In this document: positions 6,902 to 14,503 of the stretch, one piece after another
How positions within the stretch are numbered: position 1 is the stretch's first letter
How the letters are laid out: every line of letters begins with the position of its first letter
From: DATJSN01 sp035504095
Lineage (GTDB): Bacteria > Planctomycetota > Phycisphaerae > WQYP01
Assembly: GCA_035504095.1 (NCBI GenBank)
Contig: DATJSN010000043.1
Span: forward strand, 1-19,504
DNA length: 19,504 nt
Direction: 5' to 3'
Program-made: the position numbers and the translations under genes
The notes under the pieces: generated by a model
Seen by the model: only the letters and a program-made list of their open reading frames with translations
Told to the model about the DNA's origin: nothing
Database searches by the model: none

Positions 6902-8035
6902 TCAAATGGATACGCGGACGGGCAGGTTAGCAATCCAACTTATCCATTCCGCCGCGCGCGTCCCCCAAGTGTAATGATTATTGACAAAAGTAATTTGTCT
7001 ACGAAGCAATTGTTCCGCGGTTTCAGGAGCAATGGTCAATTCTTTAAGCACACCTACAGTTTCGTTGATAAACCATTTTTGATATTCCGATCCCCCGAAT
7101 CGAACCGGAATCAGTTTAGCGAAACCGGCCGTTGTTTCCGGCAAAGCTCCCAGTTCGCTGGTGACCACCCGGCAACCAGCAGCCATCGCTTCTATGACCG
7201 AAATGCACGAAGTTTCTGGAAAAGTATTGGGATATGCCAATACCGCAACTTGGCGCAGACGTTGGGACAACTCTGGTTGAGGCAGCGAGCCAATATATTC
7301 CACCCCCTCTGTTTGCCGACAACGTTGATACAGCGCGCCATACTCTCTGGCTTCCTGGTCTTCGGGTGTCATATACACCTTCATGCTCGAAAAGATCTGT
7401 AATCGTATTCCGGGAACCTGCGCGCGTATGGCAGGAAAAACATCCAACAGTACGTTCAGACCCCGGAATGGCGTGCTCGTGTAGGCCAGAATGAGACTGG
7501 AAGATTTTTCCTTGAGCACCGACACACCGTCTTTAAACAACCCTATAAAAAATGGTGAAGCAGCATAGCGCAGCAATCCCATGCGTAATTGATCAATCCC
7601 AAATTTTTTGTGAAATTGCTCTGCCTGCCACAGGCTTATAAAAGCGAAGCCGTCGAACAAGTCTCGAATAGATTGCTCCTGGAAAGCTTGCACGCCCGGT
7701 TGATCATGAGCATGTCCTGTCCAGAAAATCAACTTGCATCTGGAGCCCAATATGGTGCGTAGGTTATTCTGTACGTATAACGCCATGACAAGAACAAATG
7801 CATCCAATTCCAGCGAACGCAATTGCTGAATCTCAAGGGTCTTAAGCGACAGGCAATGAACGCCACGAAATTTACCCGGTTTTGTGGTATTGGTAAGCAA
7901 ATAAGCATCATGCCCGAGTTGGGCCAATGCTTCACAAAGATAACACGCGGCAGACTGTGTTCCTCCCAAAGGAATCTGGTAAACGCTTTCGACGTTGTAG
8001 TCCCACGGAATAAAATCCGCCATCGCTATTTTCAT
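6902..8035 (-). CDS. Glycosyltransferase family 4 (GT-B fold) protein
   Basis: The 377-aa cytoplasmic protein transfers a sugar from a nucleotide-sugar donor to an unidentified acceptor with retention of configuration, as expected for GT4. Evidence is the N-terminal glycine motif PLGGTQ (22-27), the inter-domain segment LILAYTSTPFRGLNVLLDVF typical of the donor-domain entry, YIGSLPQPEL, and the E-x7-E motif with Glu274 and Glu282 (FPETSCISVIEAMAAG) that binds the donor. No signal peptide or membrane segment is evident. An AAGAG sequence 6 nt before the ATG can serve as ribosome-binding site. It is head-to-head with argJ and heads the minus-strand run leading to the LacI pair and GH27. A link to cell-surface polysaccharide or glycoconjugate synthesis is inferred from the family only. 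Confidence 0.88.
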   Translation of the reverse strand: MKIAMADFIPWDYNVESVYQIPLGGTQSAACYLCEALAQLGHDAYLLTNTTKPGKFRGVHCLSLKTLEIQQLRSLELDAFVLVMALYVQNNLRTILGSRCKLIFWTGHAHDQPGVQAFQEQSIRDLFDGFAFISLWQAEQFHKKFGIDQLRMGLLRYAASPFFIGLFKDGVSVLKEKSSSLILAYTSTPFRGLNVLLDVFPAIRAQVPGIRLQIFSSMKVYMTPEDQEAREYGALYQRCRQTEGVEYIGSLPQPELSQRLRQVAVLAYPNTFPETSCISVIEAMAAGCRVVTSELGALPETTAGFAKLIPVRFGGSEYQKWFINETVGVLKELTIAPETAEQLLRRQITFVNNHYTWGTRAAEWISWIANLPVRVSI

Positions 8036-8056
8036 ATGTTTCTCTTACAACACCTT

Positions 8057-8087
8057 ATAATACATAAACAGAGTGATCCCATGGCAA
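8057..8087 (-). promoter_or_regulatory. Possible promoter of the GT4 gene
   Basis: On the minus strand TTGCCA (complement of 8082-8087) and TATTAT (complement of 8057-8062) each match consensus at five of six positions, but the spacer is 19 bp, which is long. It would leave a short leader before the ATG at 8035. Confidence 0.3.
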
Positions 8088-8169
8088 AAACTCTTGTTTG
8101 TTCAACGATTGCTTCGGGCATGATAGGATCATATCGGCAGTTGCTGATTAGTGGCAATAAATATTGCGC

Positions 8170-8174
8170 AAGGA
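8170..8174 (+). promoter_or_regulatory. Shine-Dalgarno that supports a GTG start for argJ
   Basis: AAGGA lies 6 nt before the GTG at 8181. Neither the earlier in-frame GTG at 8151 nor the later ATG at 8193 has a comparable sequence ahead of it. Confidence 0.55.
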
Positions 8175-8180
8175 CAAACT

Positions 8181-9401
8181 GTGAACAGTGAAATGATAAC
8201 ATCGGTTCCCGGCTTTTATGCAGGAGCCATTCATTGCGGCATTAAACAATCCGGAAAGCCGGACCTCGCGATGCTGGTAAGTCGTGCGCCGGCTGCCGCC
8301 GCCGCGGTATTTACCACCAATAAAGTTGTTGGTGCGCCGGTCATCGTTGGACGCAAGCATATTAGAAGCGGAACCATTTCCGCGTGCATTATTAACAGCG
8401 GTTGTGCAAATGTTTGCACAGGACGGCGGGGAATTCAGGATGCACAAGAAATGTGCTCACTTACTTCGAAAGTATTAACCGCCAAAGGCATTGCCATGAC
8501 GCCCGAACGTGTATTGCCTTTCAGCACGGGCATCATCGGTCATTTTCTTCCCATGGAAAAAATCCGCAGTGGCATTGTTTCATTAGCCGAACAAATTGGA
8601 AATACCATTGAACATGGGGTAGCTTTCGCCAATGGCATTTTAACTACCGACTTGAAACCCAAAACTGCGTCGACACAGTTTACAATACAGGGAAAAACCA
8701 TCACCATTGCTGGTTGCTGTAAAGGATCAGGCATGATTGCCCCCAATATGGCGACAATGTTGGCTTATGTCGCCACGGACGCGGCCATTACCACAGCAGC
8801 CTTAAATCGTGCCGTCAAACAGGTTACCGATCAGACTTTCAACTGTGTGACCGTGGATCAGCACACCAGCACCAGCGATACCTTTGCCGTTCTGGCCAAT
8901 GGTCTGGCCGGTAATAGTCCCATTGCCGCCCCTACAAAACCGTGGCAAAAATTTACTCAGGCCCTGTATGAAATATGCGATTCCCTGGCCCGGCAGATTG
9001 CCGCCGATGGCGAAGGCGCAACCAAACTGGTTTGTGTCCATGTGACTGGAGCGGCGACGCAAAAGGATGCCTACCGGGCCGCCATGGCCATTGCCAACAG
9101 TCCCCTGGTTAAAACTGCCATACACGGCGGTGATCCAAATTGGGGCCGGTTTGTCAGCGCCGCAGGCTATAGCGGCGCTAAAATGAATCCCGATCGCGCA
9201 TCATGCAATGTTGGGAAAATTACGGTATTTAAAAATGGCCGTCCAACTCAAACCGATCTCTCACAGGTCGAGGCGCTGATGCGCGGGTATGAGGTGCATA
9301 TCCATGTGAATCTGGGAGTTTCAGGAAAGGGCATTTGTCGGGTATATACCTGCGATTTATCGCGAGAATATATCACGATTAATGCGGATTATCACACATA
9401 A
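8181..9401 (+). CDS. argJ: Bifunctional glutamate N-acetyltransferase / amino-acid acetyltransferase ArgJ
   Basis: ArgJ moves the acetyl group from N-acetylornithine to glutamate in the cyclic arginine pathway; many versions also acetylate glutamate from acetyl-CoA. The predicted 406-aa length is normal for the family. Motifs are the N-terminal GFYAGAIHCGIK, INSGCANVCTG, the self-cleavage site GSGMIAPNMATML (cleavage between Ala191 and Thr192, Thr192 becoming the nucleophile of the beta chain), VDQHTSTSDTFAVLANG, HGGDPNWGRF and the C-terminal INADYHT. The frame opens at 8151, but the GTG at 8181 has AAGGA 6 nt ahead and fits the usual ArgJ N-terminus. ATG at 8193 is another possibility. It is divergent from the GT4 gene and converges on GH3 with 32 bp between stops. 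No other arginine gene is adjacent. Whether this copy is mono- or bifunctional cannot be read reliably. Confidence 0.96.
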   Translation: MNSEMITSVPGFYAGAIHCGIKQSGKPDLAMLVSRAPAAAAAVFTTNKVVGAPVIVGRKHIRSGTISACIINSGCANVCTGRRGIQDAQEMCSLTSKVLTAKGIAMTPERVLPFSTGIIGHFLPMEKIRSGIVSLAEQIGNTIEHGVAFANGILTTDLKPKTASTQFTIQGKTITIAGCCKGSGMIAPNMATMLAYVATDAAITTAALNRAVKQVTDQTFNCVTVDQHTSTSDTFAVLANGLAGNSPIAAPTKPWQKFTQALYEICDSLARQIAADGEGATKLVCVHVTGAATQKDAYRAAMAIANSPLVKTAIHGGDPNWGRFVSAAGYSGAKMNPDRASCNVGKITVFKNGRPTQTDLSQVEALMRGYEVHIHVNLGVSGKGICRVYTCDLSREYITINADYHT

Positions 9402-9433
9402 CCATCATTTTGGGTTCTGTTTGTTGGCCGAGC

Positions 9434-11752
9434 CTATGCGTTTTTTAAATTCACTTCGCCCGTGAGCCTGATGTCAGCCGCTGAAGCGCCCACCATCACT
9501 TTTACTATGCCAGGAACACGTATTTGAGTGTTCGTTTTTTCATCATAATAGCGCAATGCCAGCGCATCCTTGTCAAAGGTTAAATTCACCCGAGCACTTT
9601 GTCCGGCCTTGAGATCTATATGTTGGAAAGCGGCCAGTTGCATTTTCGGTTGTTGCACCGGCCAGGACGGAGCAGTGACGAAAAGCTCAACGATTTCAGT
9701 TCCGTCGAGATCGCCGGTGTTGGCGACCGTAAGACTCGCAGTGATCGGATTCGCCGGACCGAATTCATCGCTGCTGAATTTCAAATCTGAATATTCAAAT
9801 GTGGTGTAACTCAAACCATGGCCGAACGGATAAAGCGGCTCTTTTTGAAAATATAAATAAGTGCGTCCATTTTTAATATCATAATCACGATAATCGGGCA
9901 GATCATCCGCGCCGCGATACCAGGTACAGGTGAGTTTGCCGCTGGGGTTATAATTTCCAGTCAAAACGTCCGCGATAGCCGTTCCCTGAGCCTGCCCGGC
10001 GCAGATAGCCGCCAGAATCGCCGGCAAATGGTCCTGCTCCCAGTTCACCGCGACCGGCGCATTGGAATTAAGCACCAACACGGTTTGCGGGTTAACGTTG
10101 TAAATTGCGCGAATCAATTCATGCTGTAAACCGGGCAGTGAAATCTCCGTGCGATCCTGTCCTTCATGGTCGACTGTCTGATCCGCACCTGCAACGAAAA
10201 CAACCAAATCCGCTGCCCCTGCCGCGTCCAGCGCTGCCTGAAACATATCTCTCTCGAATCCCATTACCGTACAGCCCTGTTGATAAATAATTCTGAGACC
10301 TCCCGAGTTGGTCAGTTCCGCGGAAGTTTGCGCAGGTTTGACGGCGTTTGCGTCGATGCCGAACGCGGCGGAAATGCCTTGCAGAGGCGAAATCTGCACT
10401 TTCGGAACGCCGCTGTAACCGCCAATTTCACAGGTGGACGCTGTCGGACCAATAACCGCGATCGTTTTTATTTTGCTTGTGTCTAACGGCAAAAATTGAT
10501 TCTGATTTTTCAGCAGCACAATGGAACGCCGTGCCGCCTCAAGTGCCAGCGAGCGATGCTCCAAAGAATCCAGCGCTTCAACCGGAATCGAATTGTATGG
10601 TGAAGCGTTTGATTCATCGAGAATACCCAAAAGCACTAATCCGGTTAAATAGTTGACGAGCGCGCGATCGACATCTTCTTCTGTGATCAAATTCTGTTCC
10701 AAAGCAGGGATCGTGTAATTTTGCAGAACATACCATCCGTCCACATCAACCCCCGCCTGCAGTGCTGTTGCCGCCGCCTGTGGGAATGTACTTCGATATC
10801 GATGGAACGTCTTGATGCCGATGACAGCACGGCGATCGGAAACCACAAATCCCTGAAATCCCCAGGAGTTGCGCAAAATATCCGTTAACAAAAGAGAACT
10901 CGCGGCACAGGGCACATCGAACAAAGCGTTGTACGCCGCCAGAACGGAAAAACAACCTGCATGCACAATACCCGCATGGAATGGCGGCAGATAATATTCA
11001 TGAAAACTGCGCAGATCTGGATTAGCCGTCACATATAAGCGATCATGCTCGGAATTATTACAGATAAAATGTTTCGCACACGGAACCGTTTTGAGGTATT
11101 TGGTGTCTGTTCCCTGCATGCCGCGGATCATTTCCATCCCCAGCACAGACGCTAAAAATGGGTCTTCGCTCAGCGCCTCTTGCACTCGGCCCCAGCGCGG
11201 TTCTTGACCAAGATTCAATGTCGGCGGTGAATGAAATACGAGAACACCGTTATATTTTTTATGCGCCGCCCATGCCTCATCGGAAATCGCGGTATATACG
11301 CGATTCACTAGGTCCGGATCCCACGCATGGCTCAGTGCCATGGGAACAGGAAAAGATGTCGCCGGCCCAGGGTGATTCAGACCATGCAATGCTTCATGAA
11401 AATCGATGGGGCTTTTTCTTTCTGACGCAGGGGCGTCCGGCGGATCTGCCGGATAAGCCTCAAGACCGATGCTTGGCGCCGCCGCAGGCGGTATACCAAG
11501 CTGGCCGACTTTTTCTTCCAACGGCATCTTTGCCGCCAATTCGATGGCGCGTTGACGCGCCGCGGCGAAATTATCAGGTGAAATGTTTCCTATGCGCGTG
11601 GGTGTGACGGAAGGGCTTGCTGTTGCGCCGGATGCATCTTGTGCTCTTGTGGGTTTGCCGCCCATCGCCAGAATAGCGGTTGCAGCGGCCAATGTGAGAA
11701 AATCCCGGCGATTCACGCCGTTGAAAATTGATGCGCCATATTTTTGAGCCAT
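9434..11752 (-). CDS. Tat-exported GH3 glycosidase (beta-glucosidase / beta-xylosidase type)
   Basis: The predicted 772-aa enzyme would release terminal beta-linked glucose or xylose from oligosaccharides in the periplasm or outside. A twin-arginine signal NRRDFLTLAAA (R15-R16) leads to a cleavage region near KPTRAQ (33-38). The GH3 N-terminal barrel shows EALHGL, SHAWDPDLV, EPRWGRVQEALSEDPFL, the KHF motif (Lys227-His228) and GFVVSD with nucleophile Asp306. The C-terminal alpha/beta sandwich has LLKNQNQFLPL, a GGYSG loop (444-448) and VDHEGQDR (527-534). A fibronectin III-like domain follows YPFGHGLSYTTFEY. The overall pattern resembles plant-type GH3 xylosidases/arabinosidases more than classic beta-glucosidases. 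The frame extends to a TTG at 11779, but GGAGG lies 10 nt before the ATG at 11752. It is divergent from ilvC across 229 bp. Substrate specificity is uncertain. Confidence 0.93.
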   Translation of the reverse strand: MAQKYGASIFNGVNRRDFLTLAAATAILAMGGKPTRAQDASGATASPSVTPTRIGNISPDNFAAARQRAIELAAKMPLEEKVGQLGIPPAAAPSIGLEAYPADPPDAPASERKSPIDFHEALHGLNHPGPATSFPVPMALSHAWDPDLVNRVYTAISDEAWAAHKKYNGVLVFHSPPTLNLGQEPRWGRVQEALSEDPFLASVLGMEMIRGMQGTDTKYLKTVPCAKHFICNNSEHDRLYVTANPDLRSFHEYYLPPFHAGIVHAGCFSVLAAYNALFDVPCAASSLLLTDILRNSWGFQGFVVSDRRAVIGIKTFHRYRSTFPQAAATALQAGVDVDGWYVLQNYTIPALEQNLITEEDVDRALVNYLTGLVLLGILDESNASPYNSIPVEALDSLEHRSLALEAARRSIVLLKNQNQFLPLDTSKIKTIAVIGPTASTCEIGGYSGVPKVQISPLQGISAAFGIDANAVKPAQTSAELTNSGGLRIIYQQGCTVMGFERDMFQAALDAAGAADLVVFVAGADQTVDHEGQDRTEISLPGLQHELIRAIYNVNPQTVLVLNSNAPVAVNWEQDHLPAILAAICAGQAQGTAIADVLTGNYNPSGKLTCTWYRGADDLPDYRDYDIKNGRTYLYFQKEPLYPFGHGLSYTTFEYSDLKFSSDEFGPANPITASLTVANTGDLDGTEIVELFVTAPSWPVQQPKMQLAAFQHIDLKAGQSARVNLTFDKDALALRYYDEKTNTQIRVPGIVKVMVGASAADIRLTGEVNLKNA

Positions 11753-11762
11753 CCGGATATTT

Positions 11763-11767
11763 CCTCC
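11763..11767 (-). promoter_or_regulatory. Shine-Dalgarno of the GH3 gene
   Basis: GGAGG on the minus strand lies 10 nt upstream of the ATG at 11752. It favours this start over the TTG nine codons upstream, because the GGAGG would otherwise lie inside the coding region. Confidence 0.6.
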
Positions 11768-11780
11768 AGCAATCACCAAA

Positions 11781-11796
11781 ATCCGCTCGAACGGAT
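11781..11796. promoter_or_regulatory. Pseudopalindrome upstream of GH3, possible operator
   Basis: ATCCGCTCGAACGGAT is palindromic at 14 of 16 positions with a central TCGA. It sits about 28 bp before the GH3 start codon, in the leader or near the promoter. Size and symmetry suit a LacI-type or similar dimeric regulator, but no site is proven. Confidence 0.3.
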
Positions 11797-11904
11797 GAAC
11801 TCGAATAACTTATCTATTTTAGACGTTTACGCCAACTGTATATTGCAACCCGATTACTCTATTTTGACGATTGGCAAGCTTTGTAGCATGTGGCCCATAC
11901 CGGT

Positions 11905-11933
11905 TTGACCCATTTTTAAGAGTCTTGTATTCT
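11905..11933 (+). promoter_or_regulatory. Candidate sigma-70 promoter of the ilvC operon
   Basis: TTGACC (11905-11910) matches the -35 consensus at five of six positions and is followed by a 17-bp spacer and TATTCT (11928-11933). Transcription would begin near 11940, leaving a leader of about 40 nt. This argues that the in-frame start at 11871 is not used. Confidence 0.55.
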
Positions 11934-11981
11934 GCACCTTTCGCCTCAGGCGGTGTATGGGTTTATGTAAGGATTTACGTT

Positions 11982-13004
11982 ATGTCCAGCGGTGAGAAAA
12001 CGCTCAAAATTTATTATGAAAAGGATGCGCCACTTTCCGGTCTGGCCGGGAAAACGGTTGCGGTTCTTGGCTATGGTTCCCAGGGCCATGCGCACGCCCA
12101 AAATCTGCGGGAAAGCGGCATTAAAGTTATTGTGGCCAATCGTCGTGATTCAGCGAATGGCAAACTCGCCATCGAACATGGCTTCGATCCGATGCCCATT
12201 CCCGAGGCGGTCAAAGCGGCCGATCTGATCATCGTCGGCCTCCCGGATGAGCAGCAATCAGATATTTATCAAAAAGATATTGCTCCACATTTAAAAGCGG
12301 GGAAAGCTTTTGGGGCGACGCACGGTTTCAATATTCATTTTAAACAGATTGTACCGCCCAAAGACGTTGACGTGGTGATGATCGCACCCAAGGGACCCGG
12401 ACATCTGGTCAGAAGCGAATTCGTCAAAGGCGGCGGGGTTCCATGTCTTGTCGCCGTGCATCAGGATGCTTCAGGCAAGGCGCTCTCGACCGCACTGGCC
12501 TGGGGCAATGGTGTTGGCGGCGCGCGGGCCGGCATCATTCAGACCACATTTAAAGACGAATGTGAGACTGATTTATTTGGAGAGCAGGTGGTGCTCTGCG
12601 GAGGGCTTTCAGCGCTGATCAAGGCTGGCTTCGAAACGCTTGTTAAAAACGGGTATCCGCCGGAAATGGCATATTTTGAATGTGTTCATGAAGTGAAATT
12701 GATCGTGGATCTTATTTATCAGGGTGGGTTGGATTATATGCGTTACAGCATCAGCAACACCGCCGAATACGGCGACCTGACGCGCGGGCCGCGCATCATT
12801 ACCGATGAAACGCGCAAAGAAATGCAGAAGATTCTCGACGAAATTACTTCCGGCGCTTTTGCCCGCGAATGGATGGCTGAACATCGAGCCGGCAAACCAA
12901 AATTCAATGCACTTTACAATGCCGATAAAAATCATCCGGTCGAAGTCATCGGCCGCAAGCTGCGCAAAATGATGAAGTGGATTAATGCCAAGGAAATCAA
13001 TTAA
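11982..13004 (+). CDS. ilvC: Ketol-acid reductoisomerase IlvC (class I)
   Basis: IlvC catalyses the NADPH- and Mg-dependent rearrangement and reduction of acetolactate or acetohydroxybutyrate, the second common step of valine, leucine and isoleucine synthesis, in the cytoplasm. The 340-aa length is that of the short class I enzyme. Motifs are VAVLGYGSQGHAHAQNL (Rossmann loop), a cofactor-phosphate loop ANRRDSANGK (52-61), HGFNIHF with catalytic His114, APKGPGH, and ETDLFGEQ with metal ligands Asp197 and Glu201. ECVHEVKLIVDLIY (233-246) adds Glu233 and Glu237. The longest frame begins at 11871, but that segment covers the predicted promoter and is unlike the family. TAAGGA lies 8 nt before the ATG at 11982. 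It heads a cluster with the VOC gene (34 bp downstream) and sppA. No ilvB, ilvN, ilvD or leu gene is in view. Confidence 0.97.
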   Translation: MSSGEKTLKIYYEKDAPLSGLAGKTVAVLGYGSQGHAHAQNLRESGIKVIVANRRDSANGKLAIEHGFDPMPIPEAVKAADLIIVGLPDEQQSDIYQKDIAPHLKAGKAFGATHGFNIHFKQIVPPKDVDVVMIAPKGPGHLVRSEFVKGGGVPCLVAVHQDASGKALSTALAWGNGVGGARAGIIQTTFKDECETDLFGEQVVLCGGLSALIKAGFETLVKNGYPPEMAYFECVHEVKLIVDLIYQGGLDYMRYSISNTAEYGDLTRGPRIITDETRKEMQKILDEITSGAFAREWMAEHRAGKPKFNALYNADKNHPVEVIGRKLRKMMKWINAKEIN

Positions 13005-13038
13005 ATATTATTACCAAACGGGCTGAGAGGTTTGGAGC

Positions 13039-13464
13039 ATGGTCGAATTCGCTGAAGCACTTGATCACGTCGCCATCGCCGCTGATGACACTCAGGCTAT
13101 GGCGCAATGGTATAACCGTATGCTCGGATTGGTGATATTGGCGCAATCCGAGCCTCAGTCGCCTTCTAAACAGCGAACGTATCTTATCGGACCTCCTAAA
13201 AACAAAGACGTTTATGGCGCCATGATGATGGAAATCATGCCGCGCAATGAACACGTACGGCGCCCGCGCGACAGCCACGACGCGGGCATCAGCCACGTCG
13301 CCTGGCTGGTGAATAACTTTGATGAAATGTATTCCCACCTCGCTTCGCAAGGCGTTGGGTTTATCGGCTCGGTCGTGCAGGCCATTGGAGGTGGAAGAGT
13401 GATCTCTTTCGTGGATTGCGAAGGAAATCTGATGCAAATTGTTGAACGGAAAGGGATTGCATGA
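13039..13464 (+). CDS. VOC-superfamily (glyoxalase-fold) metalloprotein
   Basis: The 141-aa protein forms a vicinal-oxygen-chelate fold from two beta-alpha-beta-beta-beta repeats. A complete set of potential metal ligands is visible at repeat-equivalent places: His10 (LDHVAI), Glu65 (MMMEIM), His86 (ISHVAW) and Glu137 (NLMQIVER). This is the H-E-H-E arrangement known from glyoxalase I-type enzymes, with similar spacing. No signal peptide is evident, so it is probably cytoplasmic. GAGAGG 8 nt before the ATG is the likely ribosome-binding site. It follows ilvC by 34 bp, and its stop codon overlaps the sppA start (ATGA), so the three genes are probably cotranscribed. The substrate is unknown; lactoylglutathione lyase, an epimerase or a dioxygenase are all conceivable within the superfamily. 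Confidence 0.85.
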   Translation: MVEFAEALDHVAIAADDTQAMAQWYNRMLGLVILAQSEPQSPSKQRTYLIGPPKNKDVYGAMMMEIMPRNEHVRRPRDSHDAGISHVAWLVNNFDEMYSHLASQGVGFIGSVVQAIGGGRVISFVDCEGNLMQIVERKGIA

Positions 13465-14474
13465 TGCTCAGTCATATATTACATCGCGCCGGATTCTTCA
13501 TCACAGCAGTTGTATTGTGCTTGTTCGCCTCAGGATGCGGCAATCGAACGGTACAAATCGATCTTGTGCCGTCAAATCCCGAAATTAAACAACAATTGAT
13601 TGAGCCCAGCGGCGCTTGGTTTAATACCAACAAAATTGCCATTGTCAGCATCAGCGGCATGATCGCCAACGGCTATGAAAGTTCACTATTCTCTTCCGGC
13701 AATAATCCCGTCAACGACCTGCGCGATACGCTCGACAACATATCCCAGGATTCCAGCGTTAAAGCTGTTATCCTCCGCATGGATACACCGGGCGGAACGG
13801 TAACCGCCAGCCAGATGATGTACGACGACATCCTGGCGTTCAAAAATAAAACGCACGTTCCCGTAATTGCTTCGATGATGGATGTTTGTGCCAGTGGAGG
13901 TTTCTATGTCTCTTGCGCGGCAGACTATCAAATGGCTTATTCTACCACCATCACCGGATCGATCGGTGTGATTGTGCAGTTGTTTAATGTCCACCGGCTC
14001 ATCGACCGTTGGGGCATTGATGCACCGGTATTTGTCAGCGGTCCGAATAAAGACACCGGTTCACCCTTTCAACCGATGTCGGATTCCAGCAAGGCGCTCA
14101 TCCAACATTTTGTGGATCAGTTTTACGCCCAGTTTGTGGCTATTGTTAAAACGTCCCATCCCCATGTGAATCCAGCCGATTGGCCAACGCTTACTGACGG
14201 ACGGCCGATCACTGGAGCCGACGCCGCTGATTATCACCTGATTAATTCTGTTGGTACTTTGGATGATGCAATCGCCCTGGCTAAAAAAATGGCTCATATT
14301 CAAAATGCGGACATCGTGCTCTATGCCCGCGATAATCAAAACGCCAGTTCCATATATTCACACAATCAAACGCCCGCGGCTCAGTCGCAGAGCAACCTCT
14401 TTAATGTCGATCTGTCCGACTTCGATGTATCTTCGCTATTGCATCCCACGTTTCTTTACATGTGGGAACAATAA
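13461..14474 (+). CDS. sppA: Signal peptide peptidase SppA-like S49 protease, probable lipoprotein
   Basis: The 337-aa serine protease of family S49 degrades cleaved signal peptides or other membrane-associated peptides. The N-terminal hydrophobic segment (11-25) ends in LFASGC, a slightly relaxed lipobox, so Cys26 may be lipid-modified and the protein anchored to a membrane. The Ser-Lys dyad is intact: Ser145 in CASGGFYVSCAAD and Lys197 in SGPNKDTGSPF, 52 residues apart as I recall for the Bacillus SppA dyad. The oxyanion region LRMDTPGGTVTAS and the TITGSIGVI strand are also present. The single-domain length matches the short SppA form, not the two-domain E. coli form. ATG at 13461 overlaps the VOC stop, and AAAGGG lies close upstream; a second ATG at 13464 is equally possible. 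It is the last gene of the ilvC cluster and converges on purM with 29 bp between stops. Confidence 0.92.
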   Translation: MMLSHILHRAGFFITAVVLCLFASGCGNRTVQIDLVPSNPEIKQQLIEPSGAWFNTNKIAIVSISGMIANGYESSLFSSGNNPVNDLRDTLDNISQDSSVKAVILRMDTPGGTVTASQMMYDDILAFKNKTHVPVIASMMDVCASGGFYVSCAADYQMAYSTTITGSIGVIVQLFNVHRLIDRWGIDAPVFVSGPNKDTGSPFQPMSDSSKALIQHFVDQFYAQFVAIVKTSHPHVNPADWPTLTDGRPITGADAADYHLINSVGTLDDAIALAKKMAHIQNADIVLYARDNQNASSIYSHNQTPAAQSQSNLFNVDLSDFDVSSLLHPTFLYMWEQ

Positions 14475-14503
14475 CCGGGAATTCTGGCGAAACTGCGGGG
14501 CTG

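Noticed and set aside
11871..11981. N-terminal extension of IlvC from an ATG at 11871
   Set aside because: The extension spans the best promoter in the region, is unlike class I IlvC N-termini, and a good Shine-Dalgarno precedes the ATG at 11982.
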